Source: JAUYIV01 sp040882645 (GTDB lineage Bacteria; Actinomycetota; Acidimicrobiia; Spongiisociales; UBA11373). From it: a DNA stretch of 64,000 nt. The position numbers and the translations under genes are program-made. The stretch covers positions 62,001 to 126,000 of the forward strand of contig JBBEAX010000085.1 in assembly GCA_040882645.1 (NCBI GenBank), in the 5' to 3' direction. Positions 54,353-63,575 of the stretch are shown here, one piece after another (within the stretch, counting starts at the first letter, position 1; the number at the start of each line of letters is the position of its first letter). The notes under the pieces were generated by a model that did not search any database, had not been told where the DNA came from, and saw only the letters and a program-made list of their open reading frames with translations.

Positions 54353-54388
54353 CACGGACCCCTCTCTGAGAAGGGGCCAGCCTACGCC

Positions 54389-55447
54389 TCAGACGCCCGC
54401 GATGGGAGTGGCGTTGGGGGCGAGGATCCGCCCACCGACCTCGACCAGGTGGCACGCCACGAAGTGCCCGTTGCCCTTGTCCTCGAGGGGCGGGTGATCG
54501 GCGGTGTGGCAGATGTCCATCGCCCAGGGGCAGCGGTCGAGGAATCGGCAGTGTGGCTCCGGGTTGATCGCCTTCGTCACACCACCCTTGATCTCCACCT
54601 TGGGGCGCTGGTAGGAGGGGTCGGGCACCGGCACCGCCGAGAGCAGCGCCCTGGTGTACGGGTGAAGCGGGTTGCTGAGCAGCTCCTCGGTCGGCGCCAA
54701 CTCAACGATTTTGCCCAGGTACATCACCGCGATGCGGTCGCACATGTAGCGAGCGACGGCGAGGTCGTGGGTGATGTACAGGTACGAGACCGAGAACTCC
54801 TTGGCCAGCCGCAGCATCAGCTCCATGATCGAAATGCGAATGCTGACGTCGAGCATCGAAGTCGGCTCGTCGGCGACGACGAAGCTCGGGTCGAGCACAA
54901 GCGCCCGGGCGATGGCCACCCGCTGCCGCTGACCGCCGGACAGTTCGTGGGGATAGCGGAACATGAACGACTGAGGCGGGGTGAGCCCCACCGCGCTTAG
55001 CAGCTCGGCTACCCGGGCCTCGCGCTCTGCGACGGAGCGCACCTGCTGGACCACGAGAGGCTCGGCGATCGTGTCGTAGACGGTTCGCCGGGGGTTCATC
55101 GACTCGTACGGGTCCTGGAAGATCATCTGGACGTTGCGGCGGAACGCCCGCATGTTCGAACGGCTGATGTGGGCCACGTCGATCATCGACCCGTTGTCGG
55201 CCATCTCGATCTTGCCGCCGGTGGCCTCCATCAGCTTCACGAGCATCCGCCCGGTGGTGGTCTTCCCGCAGCCCGACTCCCCCACCAGTCCCAGGCTCTC
55301 GCCGGGAGCGATCTCGAAGTCGACACCGTCGACCGCGTGCACGAAGTCGACGGGCTTACGGAAGGCGCCGCGGGTGATCGGGAACAGCTTCTGCAGGTTC
55401 TCGACCTTGATCAGCGGCTTCGTGGTGATTTCGAGATCGCTGGTCAT
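54389..55447 (-). CDS. Oligopeptide ABC transporter ATP-binding protein (OppF-like)
   Basis: 352 residues from ATG 55447, overlapping the oppD stop by ATGA. Walker A GESGCGKTTTGR, Q-loop QDPYESMNPRR, signature LSGGQRQRVAIARAL, Walker B VVADEPTSML and the C-terminal oligopeptide-transporter extension with the cysteine pattern PEPHCRFLDRCPWAMDIC, which holds an Fe-S cluster in relatives. Supplies energy to the OppBC permease. Confidence 0.93.
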   Translation of the reverse strand: MTSDLEITTKPLIKVENLQKLFPITRGAFRKPVDFVHAVDGVDFEIAPGESLGLVGESGCGKTTTGRMLVKLMEATGGKIEMADNGSMIDVAHISRSNMRAFRRNVQMIFQDPYESMNPRRTVYDTIAEPLVVQQVRSVAEREARVAELLSAVGLTPPQSFMFRYPHELSGGQRQRVAIARALVLDPSFVVADEPTSMLDVSIRISIMELMLRLAKEFSVSYLYITHDLAVARYMCDRIAVMYLGKIVELAPTEELLSNPLHPYTRALLSAVPVPDPSYQRPKVEIKGGVTKAINPEPHCRFLDRCPWAMDICHTADHPPLEDKGNGHFVACHLVEVGGRILAPNATPIAGV

Positions 55448-56487
55448 GCGACACCCCTCTCGGTGGTCTCGGGGACCTGGTCCCAGTGCCAGCACTCGAC
55501 CAGGTGGCCGCCGCCGACGTCCTCGAGCGGCGGCGTCTCGACGGTGCATTTCTCGGTCGCGAAGGGACAGCGGGGATGGAAGCGGCAACCCGTGGGCGGG
55601 TTGAGCAGGTTCGGCGGCTCGCCCTTGAGCGGGGCCAGCTTGCGGCGGGGCCCGGTGATCGAGGGTGCCGAGTTCAGCAGCAAGTAGGCATAGGGATGCT
55701 TGGGCCGCTGGAACACTTCACGGGTGGCGCCCAACTCCACGATTCGTCCGGCGTACATGACGCCGATCGTGTCGGTGACTTCGGCGATCACCGCGATGTC
55801 GTGCGAGATGTAGATCATCGCCATCCCCAGGTCGCGCTGAATGCGCTTCAACTGGTTGAGGATCTGGTCCTGGACGATCACGTCCAACGCGGTGGTGGGC
55901 TCGTCGGCGATGATGAGCTGCGGATCGCAGGAGAGCGCCATCGCGATGATTGCCCTTTGCCGCATTCCCCCGGAGAACTCGTGGGGGTACCTGTCGAGCA
56001 TCTTCGGGTCGACGCCAACCAGAACGAAGAGCTCCTCCATGCGGGCGCGAGCCTCGGCGGCGGTCGGCAGCGGCTTGATGTGCAGGTTCATCGCCTCGCG
56101 GATCTGATCGCCAACGCGCTGCACCGGGTTCCAGGCGTTCATTGCCCCCTGGAACACCATCGAGATGTCGCTCCACCGGTGGGTGCGCATCTCGTCCTCG
56201 GAGAGAGCGAGGAGGTTCTCACCGTTGAGGCGGATCTCGCCCGCCTTGAACTCGGCGTTGTCGGCCTGCAGCCGGAGCAGCGCCATCGCCACCGAGGTCT
56301 TGCCACAGCCCGACTCCCCCACCAGGCCCATCGACTCGCCGGCACGGATGGTGAACGACACATCGTTGACCGCCGAGACCGAGCCCTTCTCGGTGTGGTA
56401 CTCCATGGTGAGGTTGTCCACTTCGAGGAGGGCCGGCATCCCCGAACCAGACGGGCGCGTGCTTAGAGGGGTATCCGCAGTCTGCAT
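55444..56487 (-). CDS. Oligopeptide ABC transporter ATP-binding protein (OppD-like)
   Basis: 347 residues from ATG 56487, five bases after the permease stop, AGGAGG upstream. Walker A VGESGCGKTSVA, signature EFSGGMRQRAIIAMAL, Walker B LIIADEPTTALD, and a C-terminal CRFHPRCPFATEKC motif as in OppD/DppD. Forms the ATPase pair with the following OppF. Confidence 0.93.
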   Translation of the reverse strand: MQTADTPLSTRPSGSGMPALLEVDNLTMEYHTEKGSVSAVNDVSFTIRAGESMGLVGESGCGKTSVAMALLRLQADNAEFKAGEIRLNGENLLALSEDEMRTHRWSDISMVFQGAMNAWNPVQRVGDQIREAMNLHIKPLPTAAEARARMEELFVLVGVDPKMLDRYPHEFSGGMRQRAIIAMALSCDPQLIIADEPTTALDVIVQDQILNQLKRIQRDLGMAMIYISHDIAVIAEVTDTIGVMYAGRIVELGATREVFQRPKHPYAYLLLNSAPSITGPRRKLAPLKGEPPNLLNPPTGCRFHPRCPFATEKCTVETPPLEDVGGGHLVECWHWDQVPETTERGVA

Positions 56488-56492
56488 TGCGC

Positions 56493-57611
56493 TCAGCGCC
56501 TCCTGAGTCTCGGGTTGACGACTTCGTCCATCGCCCGCCCGGCGAGGAAGAACGCTGCAGCCAACAGGGTCACGGCCATGCCCGCCGGGATGAGCAGCCA
56601 CCAGTAGCTGGTTCCCGAAAGCAGATAGCCGGAGCTGTGGGCAACGTTGATCATGAGGCCCCAACTCATCTGGACATTCATCAGGCCGAGGAACGAAAGC
56701 GTCGCTTCGAGTGCGATCGCCTCGGTCACCGTGAACATCATGTACAGGAAGCTGAGCGGCAGCACGTTGGGAATGATGTGCCGGAAGATGATGTGCGCGT
56801 TCGAGCCCCCGGCCACCCGGGCCGCGTCAATGAATGGCTTCACCGATACCGACAGGGCCTGCGACTTGAGGACGATCGCCGTCCCTCCGAAGCCCGACAA
56901 GATGCCGATCAGCACTCCCAGTAATGGCAATGTCAGGGTGAACAGCGACGAGATCACGATCAGGATCGGAATCAGCGGCACCAGCAACACCAGGTCGGCG
57001 AACCGCATCAACAGGCTGTCGATCCATCCACCGAAGTAGGCGGCAATGGATCCAACGGTGGTGGCGATCAACACGGTCACGAACGCGGCGATGGCCCCGA
57101 GCAAGAACGCCGCTCGGGTGCTGTACATCAACTGGGAGAGGATGTCACGCCCCAGAGGGTCGGTACCGAGCCAATGTGAGTCCGAGGGCGGCGCCGGTTG
57201 CGACGGAATCGAGATCGTCTCGCCCACCTTGACGAACGGTGTCGTCTTCAGTCGGGCGGTGGCATGGTCGATCTCCGAAGTGGGATCTTCGACGGTGCCA
57301 TTCTCTACGACGAGAAACTCAGTTCGCGGGGCGTCATAGCCCCTGACCGGGTCGTAGATCGCCGGATCCCAGACACGGTCCATGAGGATGGGGTGAGCGA
57401 GCGCGGCCAGGGCGAACGCGATGATGATGCCGAGACCCACCAGGCCGATCTTGTTCTTGGCGAAGAGGGCCCAGTTGCGGCGGAGTGCCTTGCGGAAGAG
57501 GCGAAGCCGGATGCGCCAGAGTGGTTCCTGAATTACGGGGCCGCCACCGGGAGCCCGCGGCAATTGGAAATCCCCGACCTGTGGTTCTTCGAGGTCGACG
57601 CGATCGCTCAC
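56493..57611 (-). CDS. Oligopeptide ABC transporter permease (OppC-like)
   Basis: 372 residues from a GTG. N-terminal OppC extension before TM1 (IGLVGLGIIIAFALAALAHP), a periplasmic region carrying WLGTDPLGRDILSQLMYSTR, the EAA-type cytosolic loop (IDAARVAGGSNAHIIFRHIIPN) and about six membrane segments. Pairs with OppB. The 80-residue loop after TM1 is longer than usual. Confidence 0.92.
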   Translation of the reverse strand: MSDRVDLEEPQVGDFQLPRAPGGGPVIQEPLWRIRLRLFRKALRRNWALFAKNKIGLVGLGIIIAFALAALAHPILMDRVWDPAIYDPVRGYDAPRTEFLVVENGTVEDPTSEIDHATARLKTTPFVKVGETISIPSQPAPPSDSHWLGTDPLGRDILSQLMYSTRAAFLLGAIAAFVTVLIATTVGSIAAYFGGWIDSLLMRFADLVLLVPLIPILIVISSLFTLTLPLLGVLIGILSGFGGTAIVLKSQALSVSVKPFIDAARVAGGSNAHIIFRHIIPNVLPLSFLYMMFTVTEAIALEATLSFLGLMNVQMSWGLMINVAHSSGYLLSGTSYWWLLIPAGMAVTLLAAAFFLAGRAMDEVVNPRLRRR

Positions 57612-57629
57612 AATTGGCTCCTCCTTCCT

Positions 57630-58802
57630 CTACTGGTAACGAATGCGTGGATCGAGATAGACATAAATGATATCGGCGATCAGGTGCCCGAGGAGGGCGA
57701 GCACCGCGATGATCGACAAGGTGCCCATCGCCAGCGGGATGTCCTCGAGCAGCACGGCCTGGAAAAGCAGCAGCCCGATCCCGGGCCACGAGAAGACCGT
57801 CTCGGTGATGATCCCGCCGCCGATCACGAATGCCAGGGCAAGCACCAGGGAGGTGACCACCGGCAGCAAGGCGTTCCGGGCCGCATGACGATCTCGGATC
57901 GCCTTTTCCGACAGGCCCTTGGCGCGTGCCGTAAGGATGTAGTCCTCGCGCAGCGTCTCGAGCATCGAGCTCCTGGTGAGCAGCATGATTCCGGCGAACG
58001 CCACCAGGGTCAGGGTCCCCACCGGCAGGATGGTGTGGTGAAGGATGTCGCCGGCGTACTTGCGCATCGGCGAGATCCAGAAGTACACGAAGGGGAAGAT
58101 CACCGCCGCCAGGAACGACCAGTTGCGCACCCGAATCGCCTGAGGAAGCTCCAGCCGGCGCCGTGCCAACAGGGTTATCACGGACGCGACGAACAGGGCC
58201 AGGGTGGCCACGAGGATCATCCGCATGAACACCGCGTTGGTGGTGAAGGGAGACCCAGTCCACTCGGGGGCGTCGATGAACTTGTTGATCGGGAACACGG
58301 TGAAGCCCAACCAACCCGAGAGAGTGAACCCAAAGAACCAGATCATCAGGAGCGCGAACCACGGATAGAAGATCGTGTAGAGGCCCACCCCGCCCAACGT
58401 CAGCAGGTACTCGGTGGCCTTGCCCCGCCGCCATGCGAGCACCTTCCCGGTCACGAAGCCCAGGTAGTAGGCGAGAACGGTGGCTGACAGGAACAACACG
58501 ATGGTCCGGGGCAGCGCGGCCAGGATCAGCGAGCTGACGGAGGTCGGGTATTGCGAGAGCGCCACCCCCATGTTGCCCGTGAAGAAGTTCCTCATGTACG
58601 CCGCGTATCGGCCCCACAGCGGCTGGTCGAGGCCCAGGCGGGCGGCGAGGCGGGCCTTCTCCTCCGGCGGGATGTCCGGATTGCCGATGTACTGCTGCGA
58701 CAGATCGCCCGGCTGTGCCTCGAGAAGGAAGAACAGGATGGTCAGGAAGATCGCAAAGAGGATGACCATCTGCACAAGCCGCTTGCTGATGAACTTCGTC
58801 AT
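57630..58802 (-). CDS. Oligopeptide ABC transporter permease (OppB-like)
   Basis: 390 residues from an ATG. N-terminal FISKRLVQMVILFAIFLTILFFLL, GLDQPLWGRYAAYMRNFFTGNMG, the EAA loop YILTARAKGLSEKAIRDRHAARNAL, and TETVFSWPGIGLLLFQAV are typical of DppB/OppB. It is 215 bases downstream of the binding-protein gene, across a strong hairpin with a G tract, so expression may be set lower than that of the binding protein. Confidence 0.92.
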   Translation of the reverse strand: MTKFISKRLVQMVILFAIFLTILFFLLEAQPGDLSQQYIGNPDIPPEEKARLAARLGLDQPLWGRYAAYMRNFFTGNMGVALSQYPTSVSSLILAALPRTIVLFLSATVLAYYLGFVTGKVLAWRRGKATEYLLTLGGVGLYTIFYPWFALLMIWFFGFTLSGWLGFTVFPINKFIDAPEWTGSPFTTNAVFMRMILVATLALFVASVITLLARRRLELPQAIRVRNWSFLAAVIFPFVYFWISPMRKYAGDILHHTILPVGTLTLVAFAGIMLLTRSSMLETLREDYILTARAKGLSEKAIRDRHAARNALLPVVTSLVLALAFVIGGGIITETVFSWPGIGLLLFQAVLLEDIPLAMGTLSIIAVLALLGHLIADIIYVYLDPRIRYQ

Positions 58803-58942
58803 CCCGGTCCTTCCATTCCACCCGGCTTGATCTCCGGAATCCGGCGACGCTAGCAGGTTAGGCCGATCGCACTCGCGGTCGCGGCCGCCGCCTTCGGTCA
58901 GATTAGTGCTGACGTCCGCAACCGGTTCACGCCGGACGCGGA

Positions 58943-59007
58943 GTGGGGGGGGGGGGGGGGGGGGGTAGTGGCGCCCCCCCCCACTTCCTATTCGCTCTAG
59001 GAGAGCG
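58943..59007. terminator. Hairpins with a 21-G homopolymer between binding-protein and permease genes
   Basis: 58945-58965 is an uninterrupted run of 21 G on the plus strand, facing 9 C at 58974-58982, so a long G:C stem can form. A second perfect hairpin CGCTCT-AGG-AGAGCG lies at 58993-59007. Together they look like a terminator or attenuator at the end of the binding-protein gene. The run length may be unreliable or variable. Confidence 0.6.
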
Positions 59008-59017
59008 TCTAGTTCAC

Positions 59018-61036
59018 TTACGCGGCCGAGCCAACCACGCCCGGGAAGCCGTTACCGAACTGGAGACCCGAAAGGGTATCCGTGAACGGGAACGAGACTG
59101 CCGCGGAGCGGTAGGCCTCGAGGATGCCAGTGTCGAACAGGACGATGTAAGGCTTCTTCTCGAAGAGAATCGCCTCCATCTCCCACATGATGTCAAAGGC
59201 AGCTTCGAAGGTCTGAGCAGCGTTGAACTCTTCGACCAGGGCGTTGAAGTCCGGATCGTTGAATCCAGTGTTGTTGTTCCCGTCGTTCACGAGCGTGTCG
59301 TTCTTGCCAGCCCAGAACGACTCGTGGTACGTCGGAAGGGCCGGGCTACCCAGGCTCCAACCGAGCAGGAACATGTCGAAGTCGAGCTCACCCGCGTCAT
59401 CCGGCACGAACACTGCGTTCACCAAGACGTTGAAGTCCGTCGGGAACGCCGTCGCGTCGAAGCCAAGGTCCTTGAGGGCCTGGGCAATGATCAGCGAGTA
59501 AGTGGCACGCAATGGGTCGTAGCCAGGTCCGGGCGACAGGATGGTCAGATCCTTTACAGGAGCGCCATCAAGCAAGATGCCCGTGCCAGGAACGATCGCG
59601 CCGGTGGCGTAATCGGGCTCCTGCCCCGTCGGCCAGCTGAACCCGTCCGCCTTCAACGCGGCAACCGCCAGGTGGAGGCGAGCCTCAGAACCAGTGGCGG
59701 TGTACGTCGTGTCGTCGGCTGGATCGTCGGCATCATCGCCGAGGTCCACGAACGGAGTGCCATCGTGGCGGACGTCGGTTGACGCATCCACGTAGGTGGC
59801 GGCCATCGCGCCGGCGACTTCCTCGTTGTACCAATTCGTGTTCCCCTCAGGGAGCGTCGCGTACAGCGGGAAAGCCACACCCTGGAGCACGCTGGTGGCC
59901 ACGTACTCCTTGTCGATCATGAACGCCAGCGCGTCGCGGAAGCCCTGCTTGGACGTGGGCTCGCGGCGCAGGTTGAACGCCAGGTAACGGAAACCGTTCG
60001 TGGCGTTCACCACGGCGGTCAGGTTCGGGTCGCCAGTGATCTGGTCCTGGAGACCGCGCTGAAGGCCCAGCGGGTTGTAGAGGAAGTCCACGTCGCCATT
60101 CCTGAGAGCCAGGACGGCAGCGCTCTGATCACTGTACAACTCGAACGTCTGCTCGCTCATGAACGGACCGGTCGAGTACGTCACGCCGCCGGAGACAACC
60201 TCACGACCGTTGTCGTAGTAATTGTCGTTGGCGAGGACGCGGGCGAACGCGCCAGCCTCACGGCTGTCGAACACCGTCGGACCGCCAGAAGGATCGCCGA
60301 TACCCGAAGCCGCATAGAGCGCTTCGGCGGGATCCTCGGAGCCGGCCGCTGCTGTGACGACATCGCCCCAGAAGTGCATTGGCATGATCGGACCAAGACC
60401 GGGACCATGCGGCCAGATCGCGAGACCCGGCATCATGTTCCAAGTGAACTTGACCGTCTTGGCGTCCACCGCGGTTACCGCGGTCAGGCCGAGAGTCGAC
60501 CCATCGTCGGGCGCCCACTGGTACGAGCTGACCCAGTTGCCACCGAGAGCGAGATCGCGCACCGTCTCAGCGGTGAACACGACGTCGTCAGCGGTGATGG
60601 GAGTGCCATCGCTCCAGTTGGCGTCGTCGCGGATCGCCACTTCGACGGAGAACCCGTCGCCGTCGGCAACCGCGGTGCCGGGATCGTCGGAAGCTGCGAC
60701 GTCGTTGGTCAGCTCCAACCCCGGAAGGTTGATGCCAAACAGCGCCGGCTTCGTCGGCCCGAGCACATAGGCGTTCCACACTGTGCTCTGGGGATCGAGG
60801 TACGCCCAGTAGTTGTCGGTAGTCGTGTCCTGGAAAATGCCCGTACGGTATACGAACCCTTCCGCAGGCGGCTGGGTCGTAGCCGTAGTAGTTCCGGTGC
60901 CGGCAGTGGTCGTCGTAGCGCCTGGCGCAGCAGTCGTGGTGGTGGCATCGTCATCGCCGCAAGCGGCGGCCACCAACGCAAACACTGCGAAGGCAACTAC
61001 GAGCCGCCATCGGCCCGAGAGCTTCGGAGTTGTCAC
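59018..61036 (-). CDS. Peptide-binding lipoprotein of the ABC transporter (SBP family 5)
   Basis: 672 residues from GTG 61036, GGAG seven bases upstream. A lipobox ends in LVAAAC (Cys26), followed by a Thr-rich linker of about 25 residues, then the solute-binding fold (DGFSVEVAIRDDANWSDGTPITADDVVFT, NLRREPTSKQGFRDALAFMIDK). Family 5 proteins bind oligopeptides, nickel or sugars. Encoded just before the permeases, so it is the likely cognate receptor. Both ends lie outside any repeat. Confidence 0.92.
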   Translation of the reverse strand: MTTPKLSGRWRLVVAFAVFALVAAACGDDDATTTTAAPGATTTTAGTGTTTATTQPPAEGFVYRTGIFQDTTTDNYWAYLDPQSTVWNAYVLGPTKPALFGINLPGLELTNDVAASDDPGTAVADGDGFSVEVAIRDDANWSDGTPITADDVVFTAETVRDLALGGNWVSSYQWAPDDGSTLGLTAVTAVDAKTVKFTWNMMPGLAIWPHGPGLGPIMPMHFWGDVVTAAAGSEDPAEALYAASGIGDPSGGPTVFDSREAGAFARVLANDNYYDNGREVVSGGVTYSTGPFMSEQTFELYSDQSAAVLALRNGDVDFLYNPLGLQRGLQDQITGDPNLTAVVNATNGFRYLAFNLRREPTSKQGFRDALAFMIDKEYVATSVLQGVAFPLYATLPEGNTNWYNEEVAGAMAATYVDASTDVRHDGTPFVDLGDDADDPADDTTYTATGSEARLHLAVAALKADGFSWPTGQEPDYATGAIVPGTGILLDGAPVKDLTILSPGPGYDPLRATYSLIIAQALKDLGFDATAFPTDFNVLVNAVFVPDDAGELDFDMFLLGWSLGSPALPTYHESFWAGKNDTLVNDGNNNTGFNDPDFNALVEEFNAAQTFEAAFDIMWEMEAILFEKKPYIVLFDTGILEAYRSAAVSFPFTDTLSGLQFGNGFPGVVGSAA

Positions 61037-61222
61037 TATTTGTCTCCAATCGTCAGTCTGACGGGCGGAACGATGGCGTGCGCGAAGTCGCGCAGGGCGC
61101 ACCGTGTGCCCACCTTGGGCGCCAGGGTACTCGGGGCCGGTGACACCGGCAACAGCCTCGGGGGGGTCGTGGTGAACCCGGGACGCCAAGCCCCCTCGCG
61201 ACGGACGTCGACGATGATCGAA

Positions 61223-63142
61223 TCAGACAACGCCTTGGCGATGGGAGTCGGGCTCCTCGCCGGGTCCTTCGAGGGAGGCGGCGGCTCGATGCCAGAAAGC
61301 GGCGTTCCAGGTGTCCACTGTCAAGGGCGATCCTCCCCCGATCGGTACCACTACATATCCGGTGATCGCATCCGCCCACACCGCCCCCAGCCGGGGATGC
61401 TGATACAGCGGTATCAGGGCGACCTGGTTGGCCAGGATCGCCTCGGCCTCCTCGACCAGGCCGGCGATCTCGTCGAGGTCGAGCGTGCTGTTGAGGCCCC
61501 GATTGACGAACCCATAGCGGACGGTCCCGCTGTTGATAACCGACGAGGGCCCCTGTTCGTAGCCCGATCCCGAGTATTCGTTCCCTGGCACGAACTCGAC
61601 CGCCTCGGTGCCCCACCGGTAGAAGTTCGAGCCCCCCGGGGCGGGCGCACGGGCGGGATCGAAACTCGCCTGAAAACCGAGCAGCCCTGTGAGGAGCGGA
61701 GCCCCCTGCCACCCCCACGAGGCCATGTCATAGATGCCGAAGTCGAGGGTGTCGTCGAAGAACACCGCCGAGTCCTCCACCACGACGTCCGTGCGGATCC
61801 CGGCGTTCCCGAGCATGGCCGCCACGAGCTGCGCCAAGCGGATGCGCGTGTCGCCTCGCACCACCGTCAGGACCGCCCGCACCGGTCGCGTCGTGCAGTC
61901 GACGCCTGGTTTGCCACAGAGCACCTCGATGAGCTCGCGAGATCGCTCCGGATCGAACTCGTACTGCGCCCACCCATCGTGGGATAGGAAGGGCAGATAT
62001 GCATCCACATAGGAGTTGAGTGGCGCGATGACTCCACCGAAGAGCTCGTCGACCAGCCGTTGCCGATCGATGGCGTGGGCAATAGCCATCCGGTACTCGA
62101 CGTGCTCGTTGTAGGAGTTCCGATTGCGATCCAATCGGTTCTCGCCCAACTGAAAGTTGATCTGCTCCCACTCGGCGCTGCCGACCACCTGGGCTTCGAG
62201 ACCGGGACTTTCGTTTGCCAGAACCCGCTCCATCTGGTCGGTCGCGTCGGCGAAGGCGGCGATGTCGATCTCGTGGGCAAGAAGCGCGTCGACCAGGGCC
62301 CCTCGCCCCGGGTAGAACCTGAACACGATCCGGTCGAGGTACGGGAGCTGTTGCCCGGTGACCAAGTCGAACTCGAAGTAGTTCGGATTGCGGACCACCG
62401 AGATATACGAGCCCTTCTCCCAGGTCTCGAACACGAACGGGCCGCCAGAGACCCATGGGACATTGTCGAACACCCGGACGAAGTCGCGGCCCTGCGCGGT
62501 GTGCTTGGGAATCAGGGTGTTGAAGATCAGCTGAATGGCGAGCGTCGGCCGCTCCATCGTGTACTCGAACGTCTTCGGCCCCACCACGATCGATTCGGGG
62601 AGAATGTCCTGGTATGTCGTCCGATCGAGCACGTACGCCGGGTTCATGATCGTCTGGTAGGTGAACTGAAAGTCTTCGCCGCTGATCGGTGTGCCATCCG
62701 CCCAGACCCGGTCTTCTTTGATCCGATAAAGAACGGTCATCGTGCCGTCAGGGTTGAGCGTGAGACCGCCGTTCTCGATGGTGGGGATCTCCTCGACCAC
62801 ATCGGGCACCAATTCGAGCGTGGCTCCATCGATTCGGTGCACCCCGGTCCAGAAGGTGCGACCGATTGCACTCACCGCATAGGCAGAGCCGCCCGGCAGC
62901 CAAGGGTTGAGGATGTCGGGCTCGATCTCGACCCCCACGATCGCCTCGCCGCCGTAGGGGTTCGGCACAATCGGCACGGTGGTGGTGGTCGTCGGGGGGA
63001 GCGTCGTGGTGGTGACCGGCGGCCGTGTCGTCGTGGTCGAAGGGGCGGTCGGAGTCGTGGTCGTCGGCGCTGCCTCTCCCCCGCCGCAGGCACCGACGAG
63101 GAATAGGAGCGAAACCAGAAGACTCGACGCGGAGCGACGCAT
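61223..63142 (-). CDS. Second peptide-binding lipoprotein (SBP family 5)
   Basis: 639 residues from ATG 63142. MRRSASSLLVSLLFLVGAC gives lipidated Cys19, then a TTTT-rich linker and a family 5 binding fold (NPDGTMTVLYRIKEDRVWADGTPISGEDFQFTY, EYRMAIAHAIDRQRLVDEL). It is about 190 bases upstream of the first binding protein and in the same direction. Two receptors for one permease suggest a wider substrate range. Confidence 0.9.
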   Translation of the reverse strand: MRRSASSLLVSLLFLVGACGGGEAAPTTTTPTAPSTTTTRPPVTTTTLPPTTTTTVPIVPNPYGGEAIVGVEIEPDILNPWLPGGSAYAVSAIGRTFWTGVHRIDGATLELVPDVVEEIPTIENGGLTLNPDGTMTVLYRIKEDRVWADGTPISGEDFQFTYQTIMNPAYVLDRTTYQDILPESIVVGPKTFEYTMERPTLAIQLIFNTLIPKHTAQGRDFVRVFDNVPWVSGGPFVFETWEKGSYISVVRNPNYFEFDLVTGQQLPYLDRIVFRFYPGRGALVDALLAHEIDIAAFADATDQMERVLANESPGLEAQVVGSAEWEQINFQLGENRLDRNRNSYNEHVEYRMAIAHAIDRQRLVDELFGGVIAPLNSYVDAYLPFLSHDGWAQYEFDPERSRELIEVLCGKPGVDCTTRPVRAVLTVVRGDTRIRLAQLVAAMLGNAGIRTDVVVEDSAVFFDDTLDFGIYDMASWGWQGAPLLTGLLGFQASFDPARAPAPGGSNFYRWGTEAVEFVPGNEYSGSGYEQGPSSVINSGTVRYGFVNRGLNSTLDLDEIAGLVEEAEAILANQVALIPLYQHPRLGAVWADAITGYVVVPIGGGSPLTVDTWNAAFWHRAAASLEGPGEEPDSHRQGVV

Positions 63143-63200
63143 TCGCAGCATTCTCCCCGACCTTCCGACGTAGCCGTGCCTCAGGCGGATCAGCGAACGT

Positions 63201-63437
63201 TCAGGTGAGGACCCACGAGAGACCGAGCGTGGTCGCGGCAAAGAGCAATGCAACGGTCACCGTGATTCGATCGAGGTTCCGCTCTGCAACGGTCGATCCC
63301 CCGAGACCACCCAGGGGACCCATCCCCCCGCCGAAGGCATCGGATAGCCCGCCGCCACGCCCGGCATGAAGAAGCACCAGCGCAATGAGGGCAAAGGCCA
63401 GGATCAGATGGAGCACGATGAGAGTCGCCTCGAGCAC
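63201..63437 (-). CDS. secG: Preprotein translocase subunit SecG
   Basis: 78 residues from GTG 63437, with GAGG five bases upstream. Two membrane helices (TLIVLHLILAFALIALVLLH, ITVTVALLFAATTLGLSWVL) around the glycine-rich GRGGGLSDAFGGGMG loop are the SecG pattern. It is a SecYEG channel accessory. Separated from gpmA by the inverted repeat array. Confidence 0.9.
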   Translation of the reverse strand: MLEATLIVLHLILAFALIALVLLHAGRGGGLSDAFGGGMGPLGGLGGSTVAERNLDRITVTVALLFAATTLGLSWVLT

Positions 63438-63470
63438 AGGAACCTCGTTGGGAGATGGGGAGTATAGGGG

Positions 63471-63575
63471 ACAGCCAACGGCCAACGGCCCACCGTCAAT
63501 AGTCAAGCCCCGGCCTAAGTGGAAGAGGGTCTACCCACAGTCTCTGGCTGTCGGCTCTTGGCTGTCGGCTGTTGG
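63471..63575. repeat. Inverted arrays of GCCAACG-type words
   Basis: Left part 63471-63490 (ACAGCCAACGGCCAACGG) and right part 63544-63575 (words GGCTGTC, GGCTCTT, GGCTGTC, GGCTGTT) are reverse-complement-like, in the same inverted layout as at 2063-2253. Between gpmA and secG, no gene. Confidence 0.6.
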
